Shown piece after piece: positions 27,684-37,200 of a stretch of DNA of 43,988 bases. The position numbers were made by a program, and so were the translations under genes. This DNA comes from Planctomycetota bacterium. GTDB taxonomy: Bacteria > Planctomycetota > UBA1135 > GCA-002686595. The DNA lies in contig JADLBP010000109.1 in NCBI GenBank assembly GCA_020847695.1, positions 1 through 43,988 of the forward strand. Direction: 5' to 3'. Under the pieces are notes generated by a model. It was not told the origin of the DNA, searched no databases, and worked only from the letters and a program-made list of their open reading frames with translations. How positions within the stretch are numbered: position 1 is the stretch's first letter; the number at the start of each line of letters is the position of its first letter.

Positions 27684-28088
27684 ATGAAGCTCTCCACCAT
27701 CCTGCTCCCCGTCCTCGCGCTCTGCTCCCTCGCCGGTCGCGGTGAGGCCCAAGTCGTCGAGATCGGCTTCAAGCACGCGTTCAAGCACGGCTCGATCTCG
27801 ATCGGCCTCCGACACGGCGACCGGCACGACGACCGTCGCTCCGAATGCCGTCCGAGCTACCGCGTCTGGGTGCCGGGCCACTACGAGACCCGCGAGGAGC
27901 GCGTCTGGGTCGCCGGCGAATGCCGCCGGGTCTGGGTCGAGCCGGTGTACGGCTGGCGCACCGACTACCGCGGCTGCCGCTCGCGGGTGCAGCTCCGCGC
28001 GGGCTACTGGGAGACGATCGAAGAGCCCGGTCACTACGAAACACGCAGGGTCCAAGTCTGGGTCGAGGGTTACTGGACGTCACCGTAG
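27684..28088 (+). CDS. Small secreted protein with Trp/Val/Tyr repeats (YxWV type)
   Basis: 134 residues from ATG 27684, which has an AGAGGAAA ribosome site and opens a clear signal peptide (M-K-L-S-T-I-L-L-P-V-L-A-L, cut after G-E-A). Earlier in-frame starts give no signal. The mature part begins with a His/Arg/Asp-rich section and then repeats a pattern of aromatic residues: Y-R-V-W-V-P-G-H-Y-E, R-V-W-V-A-G-E, R-V-W-V-E-P-V-Y, L-R-A-G-Y-W-E, E-P-G-H-Y-E-T-R, V-Q-V-W-V-E-G-Y-W. Three cysteines are in the mature part. Similar W-V-P-G-x-Y/W repeat proteins are frequent in planctomycetes and proteobacteria, without a known function; a cell-surface structural role is a guess. A strong terminator follows. 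Confidence 0.75.
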   Translation: MKLSTILLPVLALCSLAGRGEAQVVEIGFKHAFKHGSISIGLRHGDRHDDRRSECRPSYRVWVPGHYETREERVWVAGECRRVWVEPVYGWRTDYRGCRSRVQLRAGYWETIEEPGHYETRRVQVWVEGYWTSP

Positions 28089-28148
28089 ACCTTTGGGGAT
28101 GGGTGCCTCGGGCGTCGCAGCAACGCACCGGACATCGGAACCTGCGCA

Positions 28149-28190
28149 AGGGTCCTGCGGCTCGGAAGAGCCGCGGGACCCTGACCTTTT
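28149..28190 (+). terminator. Intrinsic terminator of the small secreted protein gene
   Basis: Stem AGGGTCCTGCGGCTC (28149-28163) pairs with GAGCCGCGGGACCCT (28168-28182): 15 pairs including one G-U, with a GGAA tetraloop, then GACC and TTTT (28187-28190). It is placed 60 nt after the stop. The T-run follows only in the plus direction. The convergent minus-strand flippase gene ends at 28212, just beyond. Confidence 0.85.
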
Positions 28191-28211
28191 CGGCCCCGCT
28201 CGCCCCGGCCG

Positions 28212-29606
28212 CTAGCCCTCGGCGACCGGCGCGTCCTCGGCGGCGGCCGCGGGCACGCGAGCGACGGCGGTGCCGGGCGGCAAGCTCTCGCGCGCGTGCT
28301 TGCGGAAGTACCACGCCGCGTAGACGAGGTGCAGCGAGCTGCACGCCATGTTGATCGTCAGACCCCACGCCACGCCGGTCGTCGGATTCCAGCGAGCGAG
28401 CAGCACCAGCATCACGACGCTGATGCACATGCCGACCACGGAGATCGTCACGGCGACTCGCAGGGTGTTGGTCACCAAGTAGAAGGTGTCGTTCGCGATC
28501 GAGAACGACATCACGATGAAGCCCGGCACCAGGATCAGGCACACCGTCAGCACGGGATCCGAGTAGGTCGCCGGGAACGCCAGACGCAGGATCCAGGGCA
28601 GGAACGGCAGCACGACGGCGATGCCGAGCGTGATCACCAAGCCCGACACGACGCTCGCCTTGAAGAACGCGCGGCGCAGCCCGGCGATGTCCTTCAGCGC
28701 GGCCCGCTCGCTGAACATCGGGAGCGCGGTACGGCTGATGCCCTGCATGAACATCAACGGCACGCGCATCAGGCGCTGCGCGATGCGCATGTACGCGACC
28801 CATTCGCTCGAGCCGAAGCGCTCGATCAGGAGCGACGGCACGACCTCCATGCAGAGCGCGTTCAAGTTGCGGACGATGCCGAGCTTGACGCCGAGGCGCG
28901 CACCGTAGAGCAGCGGTGCTACGAAGACGAACTTGCGGATCGCGGCGAAGCTCGGGAGCGGTGAGTCCGCATGCCGGCGGTCGCGGCGATAGAGCTCGGT
29001 GGCGACCACCGAGCCGAGCGCGGACGCCGCGAGCGTGCCGATCACCGGCCCGACCGCGGAGTTGGTGATCAGCGCGCCGATGATCACGAGGAACACGCGG
29101 ATCGCCTCCTGCGCGTTCTCGGTCTGCGCGAACGGCAGCATGCGGCGGGTGCCTTGCATCGCCGCGCACGCGACGACCCGCGGCGTCTCCAACAGCGGCG
29201 ACAGCGCCATCCACGCGGCCCACCATCCGACGCGTCGATCGGTGTCGAGCACGTGCTCGGCGAGGAACGGCAGCGTCAGGAAACCGAGGCCTGCGAGCAC
29301 CAGTCCGAAGACGACGCTCGCCTTGACCAGCCACGCGGTCCAGCCGGCGACCTTGTCCGGCTGGTTGCGCGAATTGGCGGCGGCGACCTGGCTGACGGTG
29401 GCCTGCATCAGCCCCTGGTTCACGAGGAACCAGAGCAACGAGTAGAGCGACGTGGCGACGTAGAACTTGCCTTGCACCTCCGCGCCGAGCAGGTGTGCGA
29501 GCAACGCGGCGGACACGAAATTGCCGACCGCGTTGAACATCGCGCCGACCTGCAACGTCAGGGCGTCGCGGACGAACTTGTGCCGGATACGCTCGAGGAA
29601 CTTCAA
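28212..29606 (-). CDS. Polysaccharide flippase-like membrane protein (Wzx/MOP superfamily)
   Basis: 464 residues with about 12-14 hydrophobic segments spread over the whole length. It starts with a short charged N-terminus and G-A-M-F-N-A-V-G-N-F-V-S-A-A-L-L-A-H-L-L-G, the usual opening of lipid-linked oligosaccharide flippases. The C-terminal 30 residues are Ala/Pro-rich and hydrophilic. Known family role: moving undecaprenyl-linked sugar units, or related lipids, across the cytoplasmic membrane for surface polysaccharide. Its neighbour upstream (22-nt gap) is an FkbM-type methyltransferase, so the pair probably makes or decorates a surface glycan. No glycosyltransferases or polymerase are present in the window, so these two are an outlying part of such a system or work with genes elsewhere. 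Confidence 0.85.
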   Translation of the reverse strand: MKFLERIRHKFVRDALTLQVGAMFNAVGNFVSAALLAHLLGAEVQGKFYVATSLYSLLWFLVNQGLMQATVSQVAAANSRNQPDKVAGWTAWLVKASVVFGLVLAGLGFLTLPFLAEHVLDTDRRVGWWAAWMALSPLLETPRVVACAAMQGTRRMLPFAQTENAQEAIRVFLVIIGALITNSAVGPVIGTLAASALGSVVATELYRRDRRHADSPLPSFAAIRKFVFVAPLLYGARLGVKLGIVRNLNALCMEVVPSLLIERFGSSEWVAYMRIAQRLMRVPLMFMQGISRTALPMFSERAALKDIAGLRRAFFKASVVSGLVITLGIAVVLPFLPWILRLAFPATYSDPVLTVCLILVPGFIVMSFSIANDTFYLVTNTLRVAVTISVVGMCISVVMLVLLARWNPTTGVAWGLTINMACSSLHLVYAAWYFRKHARESLPPGTAVARVPAAAAEDAPVAEG

Positions 29607-29628
29607 GGCGCGGCCCCGATCCGCACGC

Positions 29629-30381
29629 CTACTCGACCCGCGCGCGCCCGGCGGGCACGAACAGGATGTCGTCGATCTCGCGCATCGACTCGAGGTCGAC
29701 CTTCTGGTACCCGAGCGCGTACAGACGCTCGACCACCGCCATCTGCTCGTCCCAGGCGTGGTGGAGGCTCTTCGCGAGCAGCTCGGACAGGATCACCGGG
29801 CGCTGTCCCGTGCGCTCCAGGAACGGCAGCACGCCTTGGAGCACGGCGTAGTCGTGCCCCTCGGTGTCGGTCTTGATCAGGTCGACGCGCGTGATACCCG
29901 CCTCGCGGGCCCAGTCGTCGAAGATGCGGACCTCGACCTGTTCACGCTCCCAGTTGACGCGGTGCTTGGAGGTGTAGATCTCGACCTGGGCGCGGACGAG
30001 CGAGTTCCCGCCCGGGTTGTGCGTCGGCTTGTAGATCGTCGTGCGCTCGTTGCGGTTGCCGAGCGCCAGGTTCTCGATCCGCACGCGCGGGTTGTCGGCG
30101 AAGCGCGCGCGGCAGCGCTCGCAGAAGCTCGCCACCGGCTCGAAGCAGATCGCGCTCGCCCGCGGACGTCGCCCGAGCAGAGTCGCGGTGAACAGGCCGA
30201 TGTTGGCTCCGACGTCGACGATCACGCCGTCGTCGGGGAAATACGGCAGGACTCGCTCGACCTCGCTGGTGACGATCCGACCGATGCGGGCTTCCCAGGC
30301 CGGCCAGTCGATCTCGGGCCGTGGCCCCCCGCCACCGAACAGGGCTTTGACCCTGGACATCCAACGGGGAAGAGGGGGCAT
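29629..30381 (-). CDS. FkbM-family methyltransferase
   Basis: 250 residues, cytoplasmic. SAM-binding motif V-I-V-D-V-G-A-N-I-G-L-F-T (53-65), acidic C-F-E-P-V (79-83) and the family-specific I-K-T-D-T-E-G-H-D-Y-A-V-L-Q-G (about 169-183) are all present. These enzymes methylate hydroxyl groups, often on sugars of surface glycans or on natural products. ATG at 30381 is preceded by a well-formed promoter giving a leader of about 29 nt. The flippase gene follows after 22 nt, so they form a two-gene operon. Confidence 0.9.
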   Translation of the reverse strand: MPPLPRWMSRVKALFGGGGPRPEIDWPAWEARIGRIVTSEVERVLPYFPDDGVIVDVGANIGLFTATLLGRRPRASAICFEPVASFCERCRARFADNPRVRIENLALGNRNERTTIYKPTHNPGGNSLVRAQVEIYTSKHRVNWEREQVEVRIFDDWAREAGITRVDLIKTDTEGHDYAVLQGVLPFLERTGQRPVILSELLAKSLHHAWDEQMAVVERLYALGYQKVDLESMREIDDILFVPAGRARVE

Positions 30382-30416
30382 GCAGCGTGGGACCGAGACG
30401 AGAGCGAAAGATCGGC

Positions 30417-30445
30417 ATTAGAGCCCACGCGGAATGAGCCGTCAA
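30417..30445 (-). promoter_or_regulatory. Sigma70-type promoter of the FkbM-flippase operon
   Basis: On the minus strand TTGACG (30445-30440), a 17-nt spacer and TCTAAT (30422-30417) match the -35/-10 consensus well. The predicted transcript start near 30410 lies 29 nt before the ATG. An inverted repeat, GCGTGGG (30385-30391) and CCCACGC (30424-30430), has one arm in the spacer and the other in the leader, so regulation by a bound protein or an RNA hairpin is possible. Confidence 0.65.
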
Positions 30446-30500
30446 CGCGAGCGGCGCGCCGACGGAAATTCCTGCGCGGTGCCCGCGGAGTCGCGCGGCG

Positions 30501-31919
30501 CTAGCGCCGGCCGGGCTTCGGCGTCGTCGAGAGCGGCCAGTCGTCGCTGCGGAACGGCTCCGCGGGCAGACCGGAGCCGTCGACGAGGTCGACCGCGGGA
30601 AGGTCCGCCCAGCCGTAGCGAACCGCGACCGGCGCAGGCACGGACTCCGCGCTCACGACCACGTCCTCGCCCTCGATCCGCGCTCGCGCGTCGTGCCACT
30701 TGCGATCGGCGCCCGCGAGTTGGAAGCCCGAGAGCTCGCGCGCGGAGGTCGATCGCAGACCCTCGGCGTGGTCGAACCGCACGCGGACGTCGCGCGATTC
30801 GAACGCGACCGACTTCATGCGCGGCCCGAGCGCGTCGAGCTTCTCGCCGAGCACCCGTGCGCGAGCGAGCAACGCGAGCCGATGCGCGATCGGACGCTTC
30901 TCGCGCGGGTGGAACGCGGTCGACGCCGGCAGGTCGAGCGTGATCGCGAGTTCGACGCGCGGCAGGCTGCGCGAGAGCGCCTGCGCCTCGCGCAGCTCGG
31001 CCCAAGCGCTCTCGCCCGGCCGCGTCGCCGGCTCCCCCCAACCGGGCAACTGCACGACCAAGAACGGCAGCTCCGGCTGTCCGAACGTCGCGCGCCAGCT
31101 CTGGATCAACGTCGGCAACAGCGTGCGATAGGTCGCCGCGTAGTCGACGTTCGACTCGCCTTGGTACCAGAGCACGCCGCGCAACGCGAACGGAGCGAGC
31201 GGTGCGATCATCGCGTTGAACAGCGCTCCGGGCTCCGACTGCTCCCTGCGCGCGTACCGCCGTAGCGCGGGGCCGAGCTCCGGATCCGCTTCCATCACCT
31301 CGCGCGGCACGAAGGGCTCGGCGGGCGCGCCGGAACGGGTCGCTTGCACGATGCCGATCGGCACGCCGCGCGCCTGCTCGAGCTCGCGCGCGAAGTGGAA
31401 CGCGACCGCGCTCATCCCTTCGACCACCTTGGGCTCACAGCGCATCCAAACGCCTTCGAAGTGCGCGCGGCGTTCCTTGGCGTCGGCGTGAGCGACCCGC
31501 AGGAAGCGCATGCGCTCGGGCTTCGCCGCGGCGAGCGCCTCGTCCGCGCCCTCGGACTCGACGACCGCCCATTCCATGTTCGACTGGCCGGCGCAGAGCC
31601 ACACGTCGCCGATCAGGACGTCGTTCAACCGCAGCTCGTTCGTGCCGCGCACGAAGAGCTCGTGCGGCCCGCCCGCGGAGAGCGGCGCGAGTTCGACGCG
31701 CCAGAGCCCTTCGGGCCCGGCGAGCGTGGTCGCGCGGCGCTCGGCGAGCTCGACCTCGATCGACTCGCCCGGCGCCGCCTCGCCCCAGATCGCGAGCGGG
31801 CGATCGCGCTGCAACACCATGCTCGCGCCGAAGACGTCCGCGAGTCGGACCTCGGCGCTCGCGCTCACCGCGCAAGTCGTGACGAGCCACGCACCGAGGA
31901 GCTTCGATCGGAGGTTCAT
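30501..31919 (-). CDS. Secreted sialate O-acetylesterase-like SGNH hydrolase
   Basis: 472 residues from ATG 31919, which opens a signal peptide (hydrophobic L-L-G-A-W-L-V-T-T-C, cut after A-S-A). After a beta-rich N-terminal domain (V-L-Q-R-D-R-P-L-A-I-W-G-E-A) the catalytic part begins at G-D-V-W-L-C-A-G-Q-S-N-M-E-W, with nucleophile Ser113. It continues with W-Y-Q-G-E-S-N-V and A-F-H-P-R-E-K, the His-containing end of the triad. The SASA/SIAE family removes O-acetyl groups from sialic acids or from plant and algal polysaccharides; the latter fits planctomycete lifestyles better. It is the last gene of a three-gene carbohydrate group and starts 29 nt after the kinase gene. Confidence 0.88.
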   Translation of the reverse strand: MNLRSKLLGAWLVTTCAVSASAEVRLADVFGASMVLQRDRPLAIWGEAAPGESIEVELAERRATTLAGPEGLWRVELAPLSAGGPHELFVRGTNELRLNDVLIGDVWLCAGQSNMEWAVVESEGADEALAAAKPERMRFLRVAHADAKERRAHFEGVWMRCEPKVVEGMSAVAFHFARELEQARGVPIGIVQATRSGAPAEPFVPREVMEADPELGPALRRYARREQSEPGALFNAMIAPLAPFALRGVLWYQGESNVDYAATYRTLLPTLIQSWRATFGQPELPFLVVQLPGWGEPATRPGESAWAELREAQALSRSLPRVELAITLDLPASTAFHPREKRPIAHRLALLARARVLGEKLDALGPRMKSVAFESRDVRVRFDHAEGLRSTSARELSGFQLAGADRKWHDARARIEGEDVVVSAESVPAPVAVRYGWADLPAVDLVDGSGLPAEPFRSDDWPLSTTPKPGRR

Positions 31920-31948
31920 GCGCGTAGTGGACCCGGCGGGCGCGAACG

Positions 31949-32869
31949 TCACACGCGTGGAGTCAGGAAATCGCGCAGCTCCACCGCGTTCGGCAGCGAA
32001 GGCTGGGCACCGGCTCGCGTGCACGCGAGCGCGCCGGCCGCGGACGCGCGCGCCAACGCGGTCGGCCACGATACTCGCTCCGCGAGCGAGCACGCGAGCG
32101 CTCCGACGAACGCGTCGCCCGCCGCGGTCGCATCTCGCACCGGCACGTCGAACGCCGCGCGCCGCTCGACGCGGCCGTCGACCAGCGCGAGCGCGCCGGC
32201 GGCGCCCAACGTGATCACCACCGCCCGCGGTCCGCGCCGCGCGAGCTCGCGAGCGAGCGTTTCGGGGTCGGCGCGGCGTCCAGCGAGCCGCGCGGCCTCG
32301 CTCTGGTTGACGACGAGCACGTCGAAGGCCGCGAGCGCGTCGGCGGAGAGCTCCTGCGCCGGCGCCGCGTTGAGGATCGCGACGGCCCCCGCGGCTCGAG
32401 CGGCGCGGGCGCCCGCGAGCACCGCGTCGAGCGGCGTCTCGAGCTGAGCGACGAACACGCGTGCACCTTCGAACGCGGCGCTCGCCGACTCGATCGCACG
32501 CGCGTCGAGGGTCGCGTTCGCACCGGCGGCGACCACGATGTGATTCTCGCCGTGCGCGTCGACCGTGATCACGGCGACGCCGGTCGGAGCGGCGGACGAG
32601 CTCGAGACCCGGCTCGCGTCGACGTCGTCGCGGCGAAGACCAGCGACGAGCTCGCGGCCGTACGCGTCGTCGCCGACGCGACCGAGCATGCGCACGTTCG
32701 CACCCAGGCGCGCCGCCGCGACCGCCTGGTTCGCGCCCTTGCCGCCCGGGAACGTCGCGAAGCCGCCGCCGAGCAACGTCTCGCCGGGCTCGGGGAAGCG
32801 CTCGACGCGGACCACGAGGTCCATGTTGAGCGAACCGAGCACGACGACCGTCGGGCGCTCGCCGTTCAT
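31949..32869 (-). CDS. Ribokinase-like PfkB-family sugar kinase
   Basis: 306 residues from ATG 32869, overlapping the stop of the oxidoreductase gene (ATGA). N-terminal signature L-G-S-L-N-M-D-L (11-18) is followed by P-G-G-K-G-A-N-Q-A-V (41-50). The C-terminal signature reads D-A-T-A-A-G-D-A-F (246-254), where most ribokinases have D-T-T-G-A-G-D; catalytic Asp252 is kept. V-V-N-Q-S-E-A (187-193) fits ribokinase N-x-x-E. The reaction is ATP-dependent phosphorylation of a sugar, ribose in the type enzyme. The neighbours suggest a sugar freed from a deacetylated glycan, but that is an inference. No transporter is adjacent. Confidence 0.88.
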   Translation of the reverse strand: MNGERPTVVVLGSLNMDLVVRVERFPEPGETLLGGGFATFPGGKGANQAVAAARLGANVRMLGRVGDDAYGRELVAGLRRDDVDASRVSSSSAAPTGVAVITVDAHGENHIVVAAGANATLDARAIESASAAFEGARVFVAQLETPLDAVLAGARAARAAGAVAILNAAPAQELSADALAAFDVLVVNQSEAARLAGRRADPETLARELARRGPRAVVITLGAAGALALVDGRVERRAAFDVPVRDATAAGDAFVGALACSLAERVSWPTALARASAAGALACTRAGAQPSLPNAVELRDFLTPRV

Positions 32870-33993
32870 GCGCCGAACACCTCGTCGTGGACGGTGCTGA
32901 CGGCGACCGGCGTGCGCGTCGTCGCCGAGCGGCGGACCGCTTCCATCACGCAGAACGTCTCGAGCCCTTCCTCGAGCTCCGGCGAGCACGGCGTGCCGTC
33001 GATCAACCCGCGCGCGAAGTGGTCGGCGTAGTTCGCAAACTCGCCGTAGTGCATGCCGTGCACCTCGCTGTTGAAGTAGTAGTCGCGCAACGAATACAGC
33101 GGATCCTCGACGACTTGGGTCCCGTCGGCGGCCGTGTGCGTGTAGCGCATGTCGTGGTACTGCGCGAGGCTCGTGCCCTTCGAGCCGTAGAGCAGGAGCT
33201 CGATGCAGTTGCGCGCCGCCGGCAGCTCCTCGCATCCGTAGTGCCCGAGAGCGCGCGCGACGCGGCCGTCCGCGGTGCGCAGGTTGACGACGTAGACGTC
33301 GAAGCCGGCGAGTCCGTGCTCGCGCCCTAGCGCGCTCGTCGTGCCGAACGCCTGCACTTCCTCGATGCGACTGCAGTACCAACGCACGAGATCGATCGGG
33401 TGGCTGAGCCCGAGGAACACCCAGTCGGTGTCGCGCGCGGCCCACGGGCTCTTCGCGTAGTACCAATCCATCCGGTGGACGTAGTGCGCGTCGACGAGCT
33501 CGAGCGCGCCGAGCTCGCCGCGCTCGAACGCCGCGCGCTGGCGCAGGAAAGGCTCGAAGAAGCGCGTGCTTTGGCCGACCAACAGGCGCCGTTTCGTCTT
33601 GCGCGCGGCGGCGAGCACCCGCCGCGCGTCGGCGACGGAGTTGACCAGCGGCTTGGTGCAGATCACGTCCTTGCCGGCCTCGAACGCACGCGCGACGTGC
33701 TCGCCGTGCAGCGCATCGGGTGTGTAGATCGCGACGATGTCGACGTCGGGTTGCGCGAGCAGTTGGTCGTAGTCGGTCGTGTAGAAGAGCTCGGGCCGTA
33801 CCGCGCGCGACGCGGCGAGCTTCTCCTCCGACAGATCGCAGCCTGCGACCGCGCGCGCGCTCGCGATGCGCTCGAGCCCGACCAGCAGCGTGCGCCCCTC
33901 GTGCAGGCCGAGCACGCCGACACCCTTGCAGCCGTTCGCCGGCGCGCGCGGTCTGGACTTGATCCCCGGGATGTGTCGAATGAAGCCCGTCAT
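32866..33993 (-). CDS. Gfo/Idh/MocA-family NAD(P)-dependent oxidoreductase
   Basis: 375 residues. The Rossmann half (about 20-145) is followed by the C-terminal alpha/beta dimer domain with L-S-H-P-I-D-L-V-R-W-Y, the usual substrate-side motif. Two points deviate. The N-terminal G-x-G-x-x-G loop reads G-V-G-V-L-G-L-H-E-G, and the catalytic E-K-P motif is C-T-K-P (Lys114 kept, Glu replaced by Thr). The enzyme should act on a sugar or cyclitol derivative with NAD(H) or NADP(H). GGAGA upstream of the ATG at 33993 is a good ribosome site. First gene of the trio with the kinase and esterase. Confidence 0.88.
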   Translation of the reverse strand: MTGFIRHIPGIKSRPRAPANGCKGVGVLGLHEGRTLLVGLERIASARAVAGCDLSEEKLAASRAVRPELFYTTDYDQLLAQPDVDIVAIYTPDALHGEHVARAFEAGKDVICTKPLVNSVADARRVLAAARKTKRRLLVGQSTRFFEPFLRQRAAFERGELGALELVDAHYVHRMDWYYAKSPWAARDTDWVFLGLSHPIDLVRWYCSRIEEVQAFGTTSALGREHGLAGFDVYVVNLRTADGRVARALGHYGCEELPAARNCIELLLYGSKGTSLAQYHDMRYTHTAADGTQVVEDPLYSLRDYYFNSEVHGMHYGEFANYADHFARGLIDGTPCSPELEEGLETFCVMEAVRRSATTRTPVAVSTVHDEVFGA

Positions 33994-34085
33994 CGCGTCT
34001 CCTTGGTCGAACCGCGCACGACGCTACGCCGCGAACGCAGCGAGCGCCATCCTGCGATCGACGGTGACGGTGAGGTCGGGAGTCG

Positions 34086-34173
34086 CACGCCGACCCGCGA
34101 GCACGCCGACCCGCGAGCACGCCGACCCGCGAGCACCCCGGCCCGCGAGCACGTCGGCCCGCGAGCACGTCGA
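34086..34173. repeat. 16-bp direct tandem repeat, five full copies
   Basis: The unit CACGCCGACCCGCGAG occurs three times exactly (34086-34133) and twice with one to four changes (34134-34165), then as a partial copy. Coordinates are good to within one or two bases. It lies in the 281-bp gap between the 1284-aa gene's stop and the oxidoreductase start, about 90 bp upstream of the latter. Sixteen bp is not a multiple of three, so it is not a coding repeat. There are no spacers, so it is not a CRISPR. The rest of the gap holds no gene that I can see. Confidence 0.85.
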
Positions 34174-34274
34174 CGCGGCCGGAGACGCCGAGCGCTCGGA
34201 CGCGGCGCGACCGGGCGGCCGGCGACGTGACGGGCATCAGGTCACGTCGCGGTCCGCCGCAACGCGCGGAGCGC

Positions 34275-37200
34275 TCAGGTCGCTCGGCCGGCCCACGTCT
34301 CGGCGATCGAGCGCAGGTCGGGCCGGTCACCCGGCTTGTCGGCGAAGTAGCCTTCCTCGAGCGTCGCGATCGTGGTCGCGAGCTCGCGCTTCGACGACGC
34401 GTCGAGGCCGTCGTGCGATTCGATCTCGCGCAGCAGCCCGAGCACGGTGAACGGCGTCACCGGATCGGGCACGCGGTAGCGCTGGGGCTGCAGCACGACC
34501 GTGCGCTCGCGGCGCGACCAGAGCACGAGGCCGACGATCACCAGCACGACGCCGCCGAGCGTCCAGCCGAGCCAGCTCTTGCTGGTCTCGCCGTAGACCT
34601 GCTCGAGCTGCACCGTCGGCTCCGCCTTGGCGAGGTCGGCGTCGACGTAGCGGAAACGCTCCATCGCCGTCTCCGGGGCCTTCGCGGTCGCGAACGCGAA
34701 CGTCGTCGGCAGGCGCTCGAGCTCGGGCTTCGCCTGGAGCGTCAGCGTCCAGAGCCGTTCGCTCTGCACGCGCTCGCCGTCCTCGTCGAACTTCGCGATC
34801 GAGAGCCCGCCGTCGTCGGTCTTCGCGACGTCGAAGCCCTCGGGCGCGAAGTCGACCAGCCGCTCGAGCTCGGGCACCAGCCCGCGCGCGGTCGCCTTGA
34901 TCTCGAGCACGAGCTTCTTCTGCGCGGCGTGCCGCTCGTCGAGCGTCTGCGTGATCGCCAGGTTCTCGAAGGTCCGCGCGTCGTCGTCCGAGGTGCTCGA
35001 GTCGATCGGGATCGCCGCCGACTCGATCGGCAACACCGCGTAACCCGACGTGTCGAGGAAGTCGAGGTCGAGGCGCAACGGCGGGATGCGGTCGACCTGC
35101 GGACCCTTCGACTTCATCAGGATGTACGCGTACGGCGTGCGGCGCCAACCGTACTCGGCGTCGGCCTTCGACTTGGTCGCCGGATCGTTGAACGTCACCG
35201 ATTGCACTTCGAAGTGCTCGGAGAGGGCCGCGCGCGCCGTGCTCTCGAACTTGTCGCGGTAGTCCTCGGTCGGCCGGCCGTAGTTGTACGAGAAGTTCTG
35301 CGCGTTCTGGTTCTGCAGGTACTTGCCGAAGCCGCCCGACTCGCGCTCGATCTCCCGCGTGTGGCGCAGCTCGACGAGCAGGCCGAAGGAAGCCTCGTGG
35401 CCGACGCGATCGCCGCCGTCGAGCGTCGTCCGCAACTGGATCTCGGTCACCAGGTCGCCGTAGTAGTCGAACACCTCGCGCGCCTCGGCGGCGAGCTTGT
35501 GATCGCCGACGATCGCCAGCCCTTCGCGCACGAAGCGCACCTTGCAGACCGGCTTCACGGCGGACATCTTCGTGAAGAGCGAGCCCGCGAACTTGCCGAG
35601 GTGCCGCTCCTGGCGATCGGCCGGCAGGGCGAGCAGCGACTCGCGGATCAACGGGATCTCGGCGGTCGCGAGCTGCTTCTCTTGATCGAGCGCCCGCAGA
35701 TCGCACGAGCCGAGCGCGGCGTTGAACCAGAGGTCGTAGACCTCGGTCGACTCCTTCTCCTCCTCGAGCGTCGGCAGCTCCTCGCGATAGAGCTCGGCGG
35801 CGCGGTGGAAGAGCGCGAACGCGGCCTCGCGACGGGAGCTGAACTCGCCGTCCTTCGCGAGCTCGCGGCGATAGTCGTTCTCGTCGTGCGAGAGCGCGGC
35901 CTTCGCGAGGTGGAGTTGCCAGCTCGTCGGGTGATCGGCGAGCGCCTTCTCGACGGTCGTGTACGCGAGCTCGTAGCCTCGCAACACCTCGGCTTGGATG
36001 TCCGCCTGGCGACGCTTGGTCTTCTTGTCCTCCTGCACCGCCGGATCGCGCCAGATCGTCAGCAGGTTCGTGCGCATCCCCTGCACGAGCGACGCGAGCA
36101 GCGCCGGCTCGAGCGCCGCGACCGAGCCGAAGATGCGCTCGATCGTCTCGAGCCGATACACCTCCGCGGTGCTGTGCGCGGTCGTGAACGCGGCGGTGAC
36201 GAGCTGATCGTCGACCTCGATCGGGAGCTTCTTCAACCGCGCGACCCAGTCGGCGAGCTCGGTCAGGTTGCGCTCCTGCTTCGAGCGCGTCAGCGGGATG
36301 CCGTTCGCGCGATCCTCGAACCCGTAATAGAAGATGTATTCGTTCTCCTGTTGGCGCGCTTGGTTCGGGTCGTGGTTCTTCGTCCAGACGCGGAGGAACT
36401 CGTCGGCGAGCTCCTTCCCTTGCCGCGGCAGGCTCGCCGCGATGCCTTCGATGTACGGGAACGCCTGCGCGTCCTCGCCGACCTTGAGGAAGAGGCTCGC
36501 GAAGAGCATCCGAAAGCGCGGGACCAGACTCGGCTCGAGCAGCTCGAGCCACGCGTCGCTCGGGCGGATCTCCAGGATCTTCTCGGTCGTCACCGCGGTC
36601 GGCGCGTTCGGGTTGCGACCGTTGTTCCAACTCCAGTAGTAGTAGTTGCCCCAGCGGTCGCGTTGGCGCCGCGGACCGAGCGAACTCGACTCGTCGAACT
36701 GGTACGTGACGTCGGCTTCCGCGAGCCAGTTGAGCGCCAGCAACTGCAGCTTCGCGCTCCATTCCTTCGCGCGCTCGGGCGCGGCGGCGATCAGCGCGTT
36801 CGCTGCGGTCGTCTGCAGCTCGAGCAGCACCCGCCGCGCGTCCGAGTCGTACGGATTCGCCGAGAGAGACGTCGACGCGACCGAGCCGATGCGCGAGAGG
36901 ATCTCCATGCCGCGCTCGGGCCGCGACGTGAAGCTCTCGTCGAGCCAGGCCTGGCCGAGCTCCTTCTTCAGCTTCGGCGCGAGCGCGACCGCGCGCTGCA
37001 GCGCCTCGTTCTTCGCGTCCTCGTCGACTTCGCCGACCGCGAGCACCGCGAGCGTCGCCGCCCACGCCTGCTCGAGCCACGTGACTTTCGCCTCGCGGTC
37101 GTTCTGCGCGAGGCAGTAGCGCGAGATCAGGTTGAGCCCTTCGCGATCGTCCGCGCCGAGCGCCTCTTCGACGCTCGGGATCAAACCCTCGAGCGCGTGC

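Noticed and set aside
34086..34173. CRISPR array
   Set aside because: The 16-bp units are joined directly, without spacers, and no cas gene is present.
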